A stretch of DNA of 64,000 nt from Lutibacter sp. A64 (lineage in GTDB: Bacteria > Bacteroidota > Bacteroidia > Flavobacteriales > Flavobacteriaceae), in NCBI RefSeq assembly GCF_022429565.1, contig NZ_CP092487.1, positions 2,126,001 through 2,190,000 of the forward strand. Direction: 5' to 3'. How positions within the stretch are numbered: the first letter of the stretch is position 1; the number at the start of each line of letters is the position of its first letter. Shown here piece by piece: positions 16,104 through 24,193 of this stretch. Below the pieces are notes generated by a model. That model was not told the origin of the DNA, searched no databases, and saw nothing but the letters and a program-made list of their open reading frames with translations. The position numbers and the translations under genes are program-made.

Positions 16104-17372
16104 TTAGCTGTTAGATTTCTTCTGAACTACTTCTGAACCTTGCTCTGATTTGGTATTTAATAACACTTTTAAAGCATTCATATCATCACTTACTTTTCTT
16201 TCAATTACTCTAGCATAAATTTGAGTTGTAGCAATTTTTGTGTGTCCTAAAATTTTAGAAACGGTTTCAATTGGAACGCCATTTGTTAGCGTTACTGTAG
16301 TTGCAAATGTATGGCGCGCCATATGAAATGTTAGGTTCTTTTTAATCTTACAAGCATCTGCTATTTCTTTTAAATAACTATTTAATTTTTGATTTGATAA
16401 CGCAGGAAAAACGGTACCATTTAGAGCTGCTCTTTCATTATTTCTGTATTTATCAATTAAGTATTGAGCTTGGTCTAGTATTGGTATTTTCACTGGTGTA
16501 TTTGTTTTTTGTCTTTTGGTAATTATCCATTTATTACCATCAATCCCAAAAACCACATTGTCTTTTTTAAGCTTCATAATATCAACATATGCAATACCTG
16601 TGTAGCTGCTAAAAATAAAAAGATCCTTTACTAAATCTAAACGTTCAATATCTGTGCTATAGTTTTCAATACTTTCAAGTTCTTTTTTTGATAAAAACTC
16701 ACGTTCCTTTTTAATAAATGAAGGTTTATATTTAACAAATGGGTCTCTTTCTATCCATTCCATATGAAAGGCCATAGTTACCATTTTTCTTAAGCGTTGA
16801 ATGTGTTTTATGATGGTATTATTACCTATTCTTTTCTTATTTCTTGAAAGTTTATAGCCTCTTAAGAAATTGTCAAATTGCACAACAAATGAATAATTTA
16901 GGTCTCTCAAGTAAATATCTGAAGTTTTGTATTCTTTCAGTACGAACTCCATTAAATAACTCTGGGTAGTTTTATAAAGGCCAAGTGTGGCTTTATTTAA
17001 CTTGTGAGCAAAATTAGTATTATGATAATCAATAATATTTTGAAGCGAATAATATTGTTGGTCGGTTCCTAAAAATCGAGCTTTAATAGCTTCAGCTGTT
17101 ATTAATTTTCTTTCATTAACTAATTCCTGGTATGCTTTGAAAATTGAAGCTTGTGTTTGGTCAATATAATTATTGATAACTCTAGCCTCTTGACTGTTTC
17201 CTTTAATTTTGGATTTAGATTTATCCCAAGATTCTAAAAGAACTTTTCTTTTTAGGCTAATATTAACTCGTTTCTGATTAACCGTAATTCTTGCGAATAA
17301 ATCCGCTTCGTTATTTTTGGCACGTGAAGCATTAATCCAAATTAGGATTGAAAAAGTGTTTTGGGTTTTCAT
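16104..17372 (-). CDS. int: tyrosine recombinase (integrase), CTnDOT-like family
   Basis: 422 residues. An N-terminal Arm-type domain is followed by a core-binding domain (about 120-210) and a catalytic domain. Visible catalytic residues are HMARHTFA (His and Arg, about 347-354), LGHTKIATTQIYAR (His and nucleophilic Tyr, about 375-388), and a likely Lys in TKRQKTN. Box I reads SYTGIAYVDIMKL, with no Arg at the usual TGLR position, as in IntDOT of Bacteroides. Located about 335 bp from the 3' end of tRNA-Ser and transcribed away from it, it is the probable enzyme of integration and excision. A hairpin CGTCTTT/AAAGACG (17379-17410) lies just before the start codon. Confidence 0.9.
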   Translation of the reverse strand: MKTQNTFSILIWINASRAKNNEADLFARITVNQKRVNISLKRKVLLESWDKSKSKIKGNSQEARVINNYIDQTQASIFKAYQELVNERKLITAEAIKARFLGTDQQYYSLQNIIDYHNTNFAHKLNKATLGLYKTTQSYLMEFVLKEYKTSDIYLRDLNYSFVVQFDNFLRGYKLSRNKKRIGNNTIIKHIQRLRKMVTMAFHMEWIERDPFVKYKPSFIKKEREFLSKKELESIENYSTDIERLDLVKDLFIFSSYTGIAYVDIMKLKKDNVVFGIDGNKWIITKRQKTNTPVKIPILDQAQYLIDKYRNNERAALNGTVFPALSNQKLNSYLKEIADACKIKKNLTFHMARHTFATTVTLTNGVPIETVSKILGHTKIATTQIYARVIERKVSDDMNALKVLLNTKSEQGSEVVQKKSNS

Positions 17373-17445
17373 AGTTGTCGTCTTTTTAAGTTTAACTTTT
17401 TTTAAAGACGAAAGTCAAATCAACTATGGATATTGGCCCTAGTAA

Positions 17446-17453
17446 CAAATGTA
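17446..17453 (-). promoter_or_regulatory. putative integrase promoter -7 box
   Basis: The minus strand reads TACATTTG (matches TAnnTTTG). A TTTG 14 bp upstream lies inside the first TTTGTTGAC palindrome, so binding there would block the promoter. The spacing is shorter than usual. Confidence 0.4.
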
Positions 17454-17456
17454 TAA

Positions 17457-17604
17457 GATTTGTTGACCAAATCCTACCTTATTCTCATTAAATTATGTAC
17501 TGTTTCACCGTTTTTAAAAATACATTTTATCAGTATTTACAGTATCTACAGCAATAATTCGGTCAACAAATTTACTTTTTTTATTTGTTGACCGATTTGT
17601 TGAC
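17457..17604. repeat. cluster of four TTTGTTGAC boxes
   Basis: TTTGTTGAC occurs at 17459-17467 (+), 17562-17570 (-), 17584-17592 (+) and 17596-17604 (+). The second and third form a 12-bp perfect inverted repeat CGGTCAACAAAT/ATTTGTTGACCG; the third and fourth are 12 bp apart. The first lies in a 17-bp palindrome. Likely integrase arm or core sites, or operators. Confidence 0.6.
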
Positions 17605-17707
17605 TTATTTAATGAATTTAAATCAATATATCTGTTAACTCCTAAAATTCAAAACCCCGTAAAACCTATGGTTTGCTGTGTTTTGATTCAATTTGTGTTC
17701 ATTTTCG

Positions 17708-17792
17708 CAGAGAGGAAGGGATTCGAACCCTCGATACGTTGCCGTATACACGCTTTCCAGGCGTGCGCCTTCGACCACTCGGCCACCTCTCT
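17708..17792 (-). tRNA. serT: tRNA-Ser (anticodon GGA)
   Basis: 85 nt on the minus strand: acceptor stem AGAGAGG/CCTCTCT with discriminator G, D-arm GGCCGAGTGG, anticodon loop CTGGAAA, long variable arm TATACGGCAACGTATC as in class II tRNAs, and T-arm GAGGGTTCGAATCCCTT. CCA is not encoded. The 5' end is only 5 nt after the rimM stop, so it is probably cut from the rpsP-rimM transcript. Its 3' end faces the integrase, a classical integration target. Confidence 0.97.
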
Positions 17793-17797
17793 AAAAT

Positions 17798-18328
17798 TTA
17801 ATTATTTAGATATAAGTCTATCAATCCTGCAGGAGATTCAACAATAATTTTGTTTTTTCCTCTATCTACTTTCTTAATAAAATCATCTATCATCGGTATA
17901 AAGACATCTACGCCATTAGAATTAACTTCAAATAATGGCTGTGCTGAAGAATCATTAACTCCAGTAATTACACCCACATATCCGTAATTAACATCTTCTA
18001 AGTCGAAACCAATTATTTCGTGAAAGTAAAATTTATTTCCTGTTAGTTTTGGAAGAAACTCCAAAGGTAAGTACAATTCTGAGCCTAATATGGCATCAGC
18101 ATCTTCTTCGCTTGCAACATCTTCAAATTGTATCCTTAATTGATTTCCTTTTTGAAGTAAACTTTCTTCAATAAAAAAAGGAACCAGATCGCTGCCTAAG
18201 GCAACAAATACTGATTCCAATTTTGTATAAAGTTCTGGTTCATCTGTATCCAATTTGGCTACAACCTCACCTTTAAAGCTATGTTTTCTAACGATTTTGC
18301 CTAAATAAAAACAATCTTCTTTACGCAT
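17798..18328 (-). CDS. rimM: 16S rRNA maturation factor RimM
   Basis: 176 residues. It assists assembly of the 30S head domain and binds S19. The N-terminal barrel begins DCFYLGKIVRKHSFKGEVVA; the C-terminal PRC-barrel includes YFHEIIGFDLEDVNYGYVGV and ends EVNSNGVDVFIPMIDDFIKK followed by GLIDLYL. It lies 12 bp behind rpsP, the usual bacterial pair, and is followed directly by tRNA-Ser on the same strand. Confidence 0.95.
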   Translation of the reverse strand: MRKEDCFYLGKIVRKHSFKGEVVAKLDTDEPELYTKLESVFVALGSDLVPFFIEESLLQKGNQLRIQFEDVASEEDADAILGSELYLPLEFLPKLTGNKFYFHEIIGFDLEDVNYGYVGVITGVNDSSAQPLFEVNSNGVDVFIPMIDDFIKKVDRGKNKIIVESPAGLIDLYLNN

Positions 18329-18340
18329 TATCGAAAAAAA

Positions 18341-18919
18341 TTAAGCTTCTTCGCTTGCAGCGTTTTGAGCGTCATCAATAGATTCTGGACCTTTTTCTTC
18401 TACTGGCTCTGCATTTGCAGCAGCTTCAGCAGCTTTTGCGTCAGCAGCAGCTTTAATAGCAGCATCTTCTGCTTCTTTAGCAGCAGCAGCACGCTCTTCA
18501 TTTATTTTTACCTCAGCTTCAAAAGCTTTAGCTTTAGCATCTGCTTCAGCTTTTGATAAGCCTTCTACTTTTGCATTAATTTTAGATTCTTTTTCAGCTA
18601 ACCAAGCTTGGAATTTTTCTTCTGCTTGTTCTTCTGTTAAAGCTCCTTTTCTTACACCTCCAACTAAGTGATTTTTTAGCATTGCTCCTTTATAAGATAA
18701 AATAGCTTTTGCAGTATCAGTTGGTTGTGCACCATTTTGTAACCATTTTACGGCTCCGTCAATATCTAAATCGATAGTTGCAGGATTTGTATTAGGATTA
18801 TAAGTCCCAATTTTGTCTAAGTATTTACCATCTCTTTTTGAACGTGCATCAGCTGCAACAATCCAATAAAATGGTTTTCCTTTTTTACCGTGTCTTTGTA
18901 ATCTAATTTTTACTGGCAT
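18341..18919 (-). CDS. rpsP: 30S ribosomal protein S16 with long C-terminal tail
   Basis: 192 residues. The first about 85 are standard S16 (MPVKIRLQRHGKKGKPFYWI, DKIGTYNPNTNPATIDLD). The remaining about 105 residues are rich in Ala, Glu and Lys (KAEADAKAKAFEAEVKINEE) and predicted helical or disordered, an extension common in Bacteroidota. First gene of the rpsP-rimM-tRNA-Ser unit, with a TATATTTG promoter about 50 bp upstream. Confidence 0.96.
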   Translation of the reverse strand: MPVKIRLQRHGKKGKPFYWIVAADARSKRDGKYLDKIGTYNPNTNPATIDLDIDGAVKWLQNGAQPTDTAKAILSYKGAMLKNHLVGGVRKGALTEEQAEEKFQAWLAEKESKINAKVEGLSKAEADAKAKAFEAEVKINEERAAAAKEAEDAAIKAAADAKAAEAAANAEPVEEKGPESIDDAQNAASEEA

Positions 18920-18969
18920 TTTGTTTTAATTTTTAAGGTTCTCGACCTTGGTTATAAATTTTAAGTTTG

Positions 18970-18977
18970 CAAATATA
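18970..18977 (-). promoter_or_regulatory. promoter -7 box of rpsP-rimM-tRNA-Ser
   Basis: The minus strand reads TATATTTG, a perfect TAnnTTTG match, 50 bp upstream of the S16 start. No clear -33 TTTG is seen at the usual distance. Confidence 0.55.
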
Positions 18978-19088
18978 CTTAGTTATTTTAATATATTTAG
19001 TTAAAAAGCATAAAAGTTTGATTTTCAAAAGAAAAGTAAAAAAATAAATTTTAAAAGACTCATTTTCAACCTCTAATCCTTTTCACTT

Positions 19089-19664
19089 TTAAACTAACCC
19101 AGTAAATCCTAAAAATGCTAAAGACAACAATCCGGCTACTAATAAGTTAATTGGCACTCCTTTCATTCCTTTTGGGATATTTGCTAATTCTAAATGTTCT
19201 CTAACACTTGCAAAAAGAATTAATGCCAATCCAAAACCAATAGAGTTAGAAACTGCAAAGAATACTGCTTTTAGCAAACTTCCACCATCTAAACCTAAAG
19301 CTAAAATTGCAACACCTAATACAGCACAGTTAGTTGTAATTAAAGGTAAAAAAACACCTAATGCTTGGTATAAAGGCGGACTCACTTTTTTAAGAATAAT
19401 TTCTACCATTTGCACCAATGCGGCTATTACCAATATAAATGTTATAGTTCTTAAATAATCCAATCCGGCAGGAACTAATATAAATTCGTGTAATAAATAG
19501 GTTACCATTGTTGCCAACGTCATTACAAATAAAACAGCTCCAGACATACCAACTGAAGTTGATACTTTACTTGAAACTCCTAAAAACGGACAAATTCCTA
19601 AAAATTGTGATAATACAATGTTGTTTACAAAAACAGCTGCAATTAAAATAATAATATAATCCAT
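19089..19664 (-). CDS. rnfA: Rnf electron transport complex subunit A
   Basis: 191 residues, six predicted membrane helices. The start MDYIIILIAAVFVNNIVLSQ followed by FLGICPFLGVS is the RnfA/NqrE signature, including the membrane Cys of the intramembrane iron-sulfur site, with a second half LGVFLPLITTNCAVLG. Rnf couples electron flow between reduced ferredoxin and NAD to transport of Na+ or H+. It closes the operon, 3 bp behind rnfE. Confidence 0.95.
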   Translation of the reverse strand: MDYIIILIAAVFVNNIVLSQFLGICPFLGVSSKVSTSVGMSGAVLFVMTLATMVTYLLHEFILVPAGLDYLRTITFILVIAALVQMVEIILKKVSPPLYQALGVFLPLITTNCAVLGVAILALGLDGGSLLKAVFFAVSNSIGFGLALILFASVREHLELANIPKGMKGVPINLLVAGLLSLAFLGFTGLV

Positions 19665-19667
19665 CTT

Positions 19668-20273
19668 CTAAATTGTTTTTGTTGTTAATTTATTAAATAA
19701 AACTGTTAAATATGCCAAGGCAATAAATGCTCCAGGAGGTAAAATAAATAAAATAAATGTATTTGCATCTTCTGCTACAAATTTAAATCCAAAAATGCTT
19801 CCACTTCCTAATATTTCGCGTACTGCACCTAATGCCGTTAAGGCTATTACAAATCCTAAGCCCATTCCTAAAGCATCTATAATAGATGATAAAACATTGT
19901 TTTTAGAAGCAAAGGCTTCAGCCCTTCCTAATATTAAACAGTTTACAACAATTAATGGAATAAAGATTCCTAATTGCTCGTATAAAAAAGGAACAAACGC
20001 TTCTAAAACCATTTCAACAATAGTTACAAACGATGCTATAATTATAATAAAAGCTGGAATACGTACTTTACTTGGTATTTGTGTTTTTACTAATGAAACC
20101 ACAATATTAGACATTAATAACACAAATAATGTTGCAAGTCCCATTCCCAATCCATTAAATGCAGAAGATGTTACACCCAAGGTTGGGCACATACCTAACA
20201 GCATTACAAAAATTGGATTTTCTTCCACAATTCCTTTTAAGAAATTCTGGGTTTGATTTACTTGTTCAGCCAT
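19668..20273 (-). CDS. rnfE: Rnf electron transport complex subunit E
   Basis: 201 residues, polytopic. The start LKGIVEENPIFVMLLGMCPT followed by LGVT matches RnfE/NqrD, and IFIPLIVVNCLILGRAEAFA is the conserved second Cys segment. It pairs with RnfA as the inverted-topology membrane core of the complex. Operon spacing to rnfG is 5 bp. Confidence 0.95.
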   Translation of the reverse strand: MAEQVNQTQNFLKGIVEENPIFVMLLGMCPTLGVTSSAFNGLGMGLATLFVLLMSNIVVSLVKTQIPSKVRIPAFIIIIASFVTIVEMVLEAFVPFLYEQLGIFIPLIVVNCLILGRAEAFASKNNVLSSIIDALGMGLGFVIALTALGAVREILGSGSIFGFKFVAEDANTFILFILPPGAFIALAYLTVLFNKLTTKTI

Positions 20274-20278
20274 AATTC

Positions 20279-20875
20279 TTAATTTTTAAGTTCTTTAAGT
20301 CCTTCATTATTTTTCACAAACTCATTATAAGCCATTTGTACAGCCTCACCAAAAGCACGAGAAGTTATAGTAGCACCGGTTAAAGCATCAACTTCTCCTC
20401 CATCTTTTGTTACTTTTAAATTATATGTTGAAGGATTTTGCTCTCTAAATTGAGCCAAGAATTTTTCATCTTTCATTTTAGTACCCAATCCTGGAGTTTC
20501 TTTTTGTTCTAAAACGGCTATATTTTTTATAGTTCCATCAGGTGTAAATCCAATCATAATTTTAATAAGTCCGCTAAAACCTTTTTCTGAAGAACCTATA
20601 ACAGCCGCGCCTACAAAAGCATTATTTTTAAACGCAGGATATACCTCTACAGAATCTTTTGAAAATTCTGACGCTACCAATCGCACTTCTTCAACAGGAT
20701 TATTATCAAATTCTGGCAATACTTGTTTTAACGCAGTTACTTTTCGTTCAATTTTACCTTTTTCAATAGGACCAACAGTTAATTCGTTTACATATCCTAA
20801 TGAAAAGCCTGATATTATGGTAATCACAAATAATGATACCACCATATTCATAAATGTATCTTTCTTTTTACTCAT
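20279..20875 (-). CDS. rnfG: Rnf electron transport complex subunit G (covalent FMN protein)
   Basis: 198 residues: one N-terminal membrane helix (about 10-30) and a periplasmic FMN-binding domain. DALTGATITSRAFGEAVQ near the C-terminus holds the S/T-GAT motif whose last Thr carries FMN through a phosphoester bond. ETPGLGTKM, a second conserved RnfG/NqrC element, is present. Attachment requires an ApbE flavin transferase, not seen in this window. It lies 2 bp behind rnfD. Confidence 0.95.
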   Translation of the reverse strand: MSKKKDTFMNMVVSLFVITIISGFSLGYVNELTVGPIEKGKIERKVTALKQVLPEFDNNPVEEVRLVASEFSKDSVEVYPAFKNNAFVGAAVIGSSEKGFSGLIKIMIGFTPDGTIKNIAVLEQKETPGLGTKMKDEKFLAQFREQNPSTYNLKVTKDGGEVDALTGATITSRAFGEAVQMAYNEFVKNNEGLKELKN

Positions 20876-20877
20876 AA

Positions 20878-21885
20878 TTACACAATTTTAGATTTGATTT
20901 TTGAACCAAATCTTCTTGGTTTAAAATACGTATTGATTAGCGGAACAAATGCATTCATAATTAAAATTGCGAATGAAACTCCTTCTGGATACGCCCCAAA
21001 CAATCTAATTACAACCGTAATTACAGCAATACCAATTGCAAAAATTACCATTCCTTTTTTTGTCATAGGACTGGTAACCATATCTGTTGCCATAAAAAAG
21101 GCTCCTAAAATTGCACCTCCAGATAATATATGAATTAAAGGACTTGCATAACTTTCTGGATCTATTAGCCAAAAAATACCGGTCATAACAGCCATTGTAA
21201 CTAAAATTGTTACTGGAATATGCCAGGTTATTACTTTTCTAATCAATAAATAAATTCCACCTAACAGTAATGCAAAAGCAGACATTTCACCAATTGAACC
21301 ACCCGAAATACCTAAAAACATCTCTAAGTTTGAAGGAAGATTTGCACTAATATTAGTCATAGTATCACCAAACATTAAACCTTCTTTTATCATTCCTAAT
21401 GGTGTTGCACCTGTAACCGCATCAGCAATTGTAGTATTATTTTCAACGGCTGTTGGCCACATAGTCATTTGCACTGGAAAAGATACCAATAAAAATACCC
21501 GTCCAACTAATGCCGGATTAAATATATTGAATCCTAAACCACCAAAAGACATTTTTCCAATTCCAATAGCTACTAAACTACCAACTAAAATCATCCAGAT
21601 TGGCAATCCTGCTGGTAAATTAAATGCCAATAAAATCCCTGTAATTAATGCTGAACCATCTCCAATGGTTATTTCAGATTTTAATAAATATTTTTGAATT
21701 AAATATTCAAACAGCAAACAAGAAGCTACTGCAACCGCTGTAAGAATTAATGCGCTTATTCCGAATACATATAGCGAAACTAAAAATGCTGGAATTAAAG
21801 CGATAACCACATCATACATTACTTTTTTTGATGTTTTAGCCGAATGTACGTGCGGTGAGGCCGATATTATAATAGGTTGACTCAT
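20878..21885 (-). CDS. rnfD: Rnf electron transport complex subunit D
   Basis: 335 residues from the ATG that gives MSQPIIISASPHVHSAKTSK; an in-frame start 33 bp upstream would overlap rnfC and gives a non-conserved leader, so the later start is preferred. Polytopic membrane protein; ADAVTGATPLGMI (about 170) contains the TGAT motif for covalent FMN. GFNIFNPALVGRVFLL is conserved in RnfD/NqrB. It begins 1 bp after the rnfC stop. Confidence 0.94.
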   Translation of the reverse strand: MSQPIIISASPHVHSAKTSKKVMYDVVIALIPAFLVSLYVFGISALILTAVAVASCLLFEYLIQKYLLKSEITIGDGSALITGILLAFNLPAGLPIWMILVGSLVAIGIGKMSFGGLGFNIFNPALVGRVFLLVSFPVQMTMWPTAVENNTTIADAVTGATPLGMIKEGLMFGDTMTNISANLPSNLEMFLGISGGSIGEMSAFALLLGGIYLLIRKVITWHIPVTILVTMAVMTGIFWLIDPESYASPLIHILSGGAILGAFFMATDMVTSPMTKKGMVIFAIGIAVITVVIRLFGAYPEGVSFAILIMNAFVPLINTYFKPRRFGSKIKSKIV

Positions 21886-21886
21886 G

Positions 21887-23215
21887 TTAATTTTTAGAAG
21901 TTGATAATTTTTTAACAATATTTTTTCCGTAACGGATATAATCTAGCAAAGGTCTATGCGAAGGACAAACATAACTACACGAGCCACATTCTATACACGT
22001 CATAATATCTTCTTCCGAAGCTTTTTCGTACATTCCTTTTTCTGTTAAATTCATTAATAAATGTGGTTCTAATCCCATTGGACAAACAGAAACACATTCG
22101 CCACATCTAATACAGTTTTTGGCTTTTCCTCTACTTGCTTCCTCTTCAGAAATAACTAAAATTCCTGAGGTTCCTTTGGTTACAGGCACATCTGTATTTT
22201 TAATAGCTTTCCCCATCATTGGTCCACCATTTACTACTTTTCGAGTACCTTCTGGCAATCCACCAACTTCAGCAATTAAATCTTTAATTGGCGTTCCTAT
22301 TTTAACCCAAAAATTAGCTGGATGTTCCATTTTTTTACCTGTAACAGTAACAACGCGTTCCATTAAAGGTTTATCGTGTTGAACCGCTTCATACACAGCA
22401 AAAACAGTTCCTACATTATTCACAATTACGCCAACATCTAAAGGCAAACCATTTTTAGGAACTTCTCTGCCTAAAATAGCTTGAACTAATTGTTTTTCAC
22501 CACCTTGAGGATATTTAACTTGCAGTGCTGCAACTTGAATTCCTGGTTCGTTTACTGTTAACTCTTTAAATTGATTTATGGCATCCTTTTTATTATTTTC
22601 AATACCTATAACTGCTCTTTCAATATGTAAAGCCTTCATTAAAATTTTAATTCCAACAATAATTTCCGCTGTTTTTTCAAGCATTAATCTATGATCGGCG
22701 GTTAAATATGGCTCACATTCTACTCCATTTATAATTAAGTAATCTAACTTAGTACCTTCTTTTACATTCAATTTTACATGTGAAGGAAATGTTGCACCTC
22801 CTAAACCAACAACACCATAATCTGAAATACGTTTTATTATATCTTTTGGTTCTAATAAAATTTCTGTTTTTAAAGGATATTCTTTTTCTTCAAAATTACT
22901 TTCGTTTTTAGCATCGGTTCTAATAACTATACATTGCTTTTTATAACCACTTGTATCTATTATTTGATCTATTTTAGTAACCGTACCAGCAACTGGAGCA
23001 TGGATATTTGAAGAAACAAATCCGCCAGATTTTGCAATTACCTGACCAATTTCAACTTTATCCTTTCTATCAACTACAATTTCTGCAGGAATTCCAATAT
23101 GTTGAGCAATTGGTACAGTTACCACTTTTGGCAACGTCATTCTTTTAATTCCTATAGATGAAGTGATTTTATTTTCTGGAGGATGAATTCCTCCTTTTGA
23201 GAACGTTCTAATCAT
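21887..23215 (-). CDS. rnfC: Rnf electron transport complex subunit C
   Basis: 442 residues. Peripheral NADH/FMN subunit: GVVGLGGATFPSHVKLN (about 135-150) is the nucleotide-binding segment, followed by NGVECEPYLTADHRLM. Two [4Fe-4S] motifs lie at the C-terminus: CIRCGECVSVCP and CIECGSCSYVCP. The long N-terminal barrel is of Nqo1/NqrA type. It overlaps the end of rnfB by 8 bp, indicating translational coupling. Confidence 0.95.
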   Translation of the reverse strand: MIRTFSKGGIHPPENKITSSIGIKRMTLPKVVTVPIAQHIGIPAEIVVDRKDKVEIGQVIAKSGGFVSSNIHAPVAGTVTKIDQIIDTSGYKKQCIVIRTDAKNESNFEEKEYPLKTEILLEPKDIIKRISDYGVVGLGGATFPSHVKLNVKEGTKLDYLIINGVECEPYLTADHRLMLEKTAEIIVGIKILMKALHIERAVIGIENNKKDAINQFKELTVNEPGIQVAALQVKYPQGGEKQLVQAILGREVPKNGLPLDVGVIVNNVGTVFAVYEAVQHDKPLMERVVTVTGKKMEHPANFWVKIGTPIKDLIAEVGGLPEGTRKVVNGGPMMGKAIKNTDVPVTKGTSGILVISEEEASRGKAKNCIRCGECVSVCPMGLEPHLLMNLTEKGMYEKASEEDIMTCIECGSCSYVCPSHRPLLDYIRYGKNIVKKLSTSKN

Positions 23216-24191
23216 CCTTTTTAGGGTTTTCTAGTTCAACTTTAGCTTTTATTTCATTTTTAACAACAGCAACTTTCTCTACTTTAGCCTTTTCAGCTTT
23301 AACTTTTTCAGCTTCAACTTTATCAACAGCCTTTTCAATAATCTTTTTTGCAACAACTTTTTTAGGCTTTTTTTGCGGGAAATTTGTTGCAATAATAGAA
23401 TGTGTTGGACAAACATCTACACATTTTCTACAAAGAGTACAAAGATCTGCATCTATATAAGCCAAATTGTTCTCTATTGTAATTGCACCTTTAGTACAAA
23501 CATCTTCACATTTAGAACAACCAATACAAGCTACATTACAAGCTTTTTTTGCAATACCACCTTTGTCTTCATTTAAACACCCAACAAATACTTTTAAATC
23601 GCGTTTATTTTTCGGACGCATTTCTATAATATCTCTAGGACACGCTTTTACACAAGCTCCACAAGAAGTACATTTATCTGTAATAATTACTGGCAAACCT
23701 GTATCTTCGTCCATATACATGGCATCAAAATCACAAACTGCAACACAATCTCCATCTCCTAAACACCCATATTCACAATCGGTTTCACCACTATAAACCA
23801 TAGCCGAAATAGCACAGGTTCTTGGCCCTTGATACTCTGTTGTTTTTGGTCGTACATCACAACCTCCTTGACAACGTACAACTGCCACTGTTGGCTCTCT
23901 CTCCACAACATCTTTTCCTAAAATTTCCGCCACTTGCTTCATTACATCATTTCCCCCTACCGGACAAAACAAATCTGAAATATCTTCTGAGCCAACTAAT
24001 TTTTCAGCAAAAGATTTACAACCCGGAGAACCACAACCAGCACAATTTGCCCCTGGCAACACCTCATCAACTTCTGCAATTAAAGGATTTTCATATACAT
24101 AAAACTTTTTAGAAACCACATACAGCACTACTGCAGCAATAACTCCTAAAGAGACTAACAACAAAACACTATATAAAACTGAATCTGTCAT
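23208..24191 (-). CDS. rnfB: Rnf electron transport complex subunit B (polyferredoxin)
   Basis: 327 residues. One N-terminal membrane helix, then the 4Fe-S domain CAGCGSPGCKSFAEKL (about 50-65), and several ferredoxin motifs: CTSCGACVKACP, CIGCSKCEDVC and CTLCRKCVDVCP. This subunit accepts electrons from ferredoxin. The last about 60 residues are a Lys/Ala/Val/Glu repeat-like tail (KVEAEKVKAEKAKVEKVAVV) without Cys, of unknown role. It follows the RseC-like gene with a 2-bp gap. Confidence 0.95.
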   Translation of the reverse strand: MTDSVLYSVLLLVSLGVIAAVVLYVVSKKFYVYENPLIAEVDEVLPGANCAGCGSPGCKSFAEKLVGSEDISDLFCPVGGNDVMKQVAEILGKDVVEREPTVAVVRCQGGCDVRPKTTEYQGPRTCAISAMVYSGETDCEYGCLGDGDCVAVCDFDAMYMDEDTGLPVIITDKCTSCGACVKACPRDIIEMRPKNKRDLKVFVGCLNEDKGGIAKKACNVACIGCSKCEDVCTKGAITIENNLAYIDADLCTLCRKCVDVCPTHSIIATNFPQKKPKKVVAKKIIEKAVDKVEAEKVKAEKAKVEKVAVVKNEIKAKVELENPKKDD

Positions 24192-24193
24192 TC

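Larger units (their letters stand above)
17373..17707. other. attachment/control region between tRNA-Ser and integrase (335 bp)
   Basis: No ORF. It holds a leader hairpin (17379-17410), the 13-bp site CGAAAGTCAAATC (17409-17421), a minus-strand TACATTTG -7 box (17446-17453), the palindrome GATTTGTTGACCAAATC (17457-17473) and three more TTTGTTGAC boxes (17560-17604). This is where an integrase would be expected to bind. Confidence 0.6.

Noticed and set aside
18365-18556. Plus-strand ORF rich in Phe/Ser/Cys
   Set aside because: It is the complement of the Ala/Glu/Lys-rich S16 tail; composition artefact.
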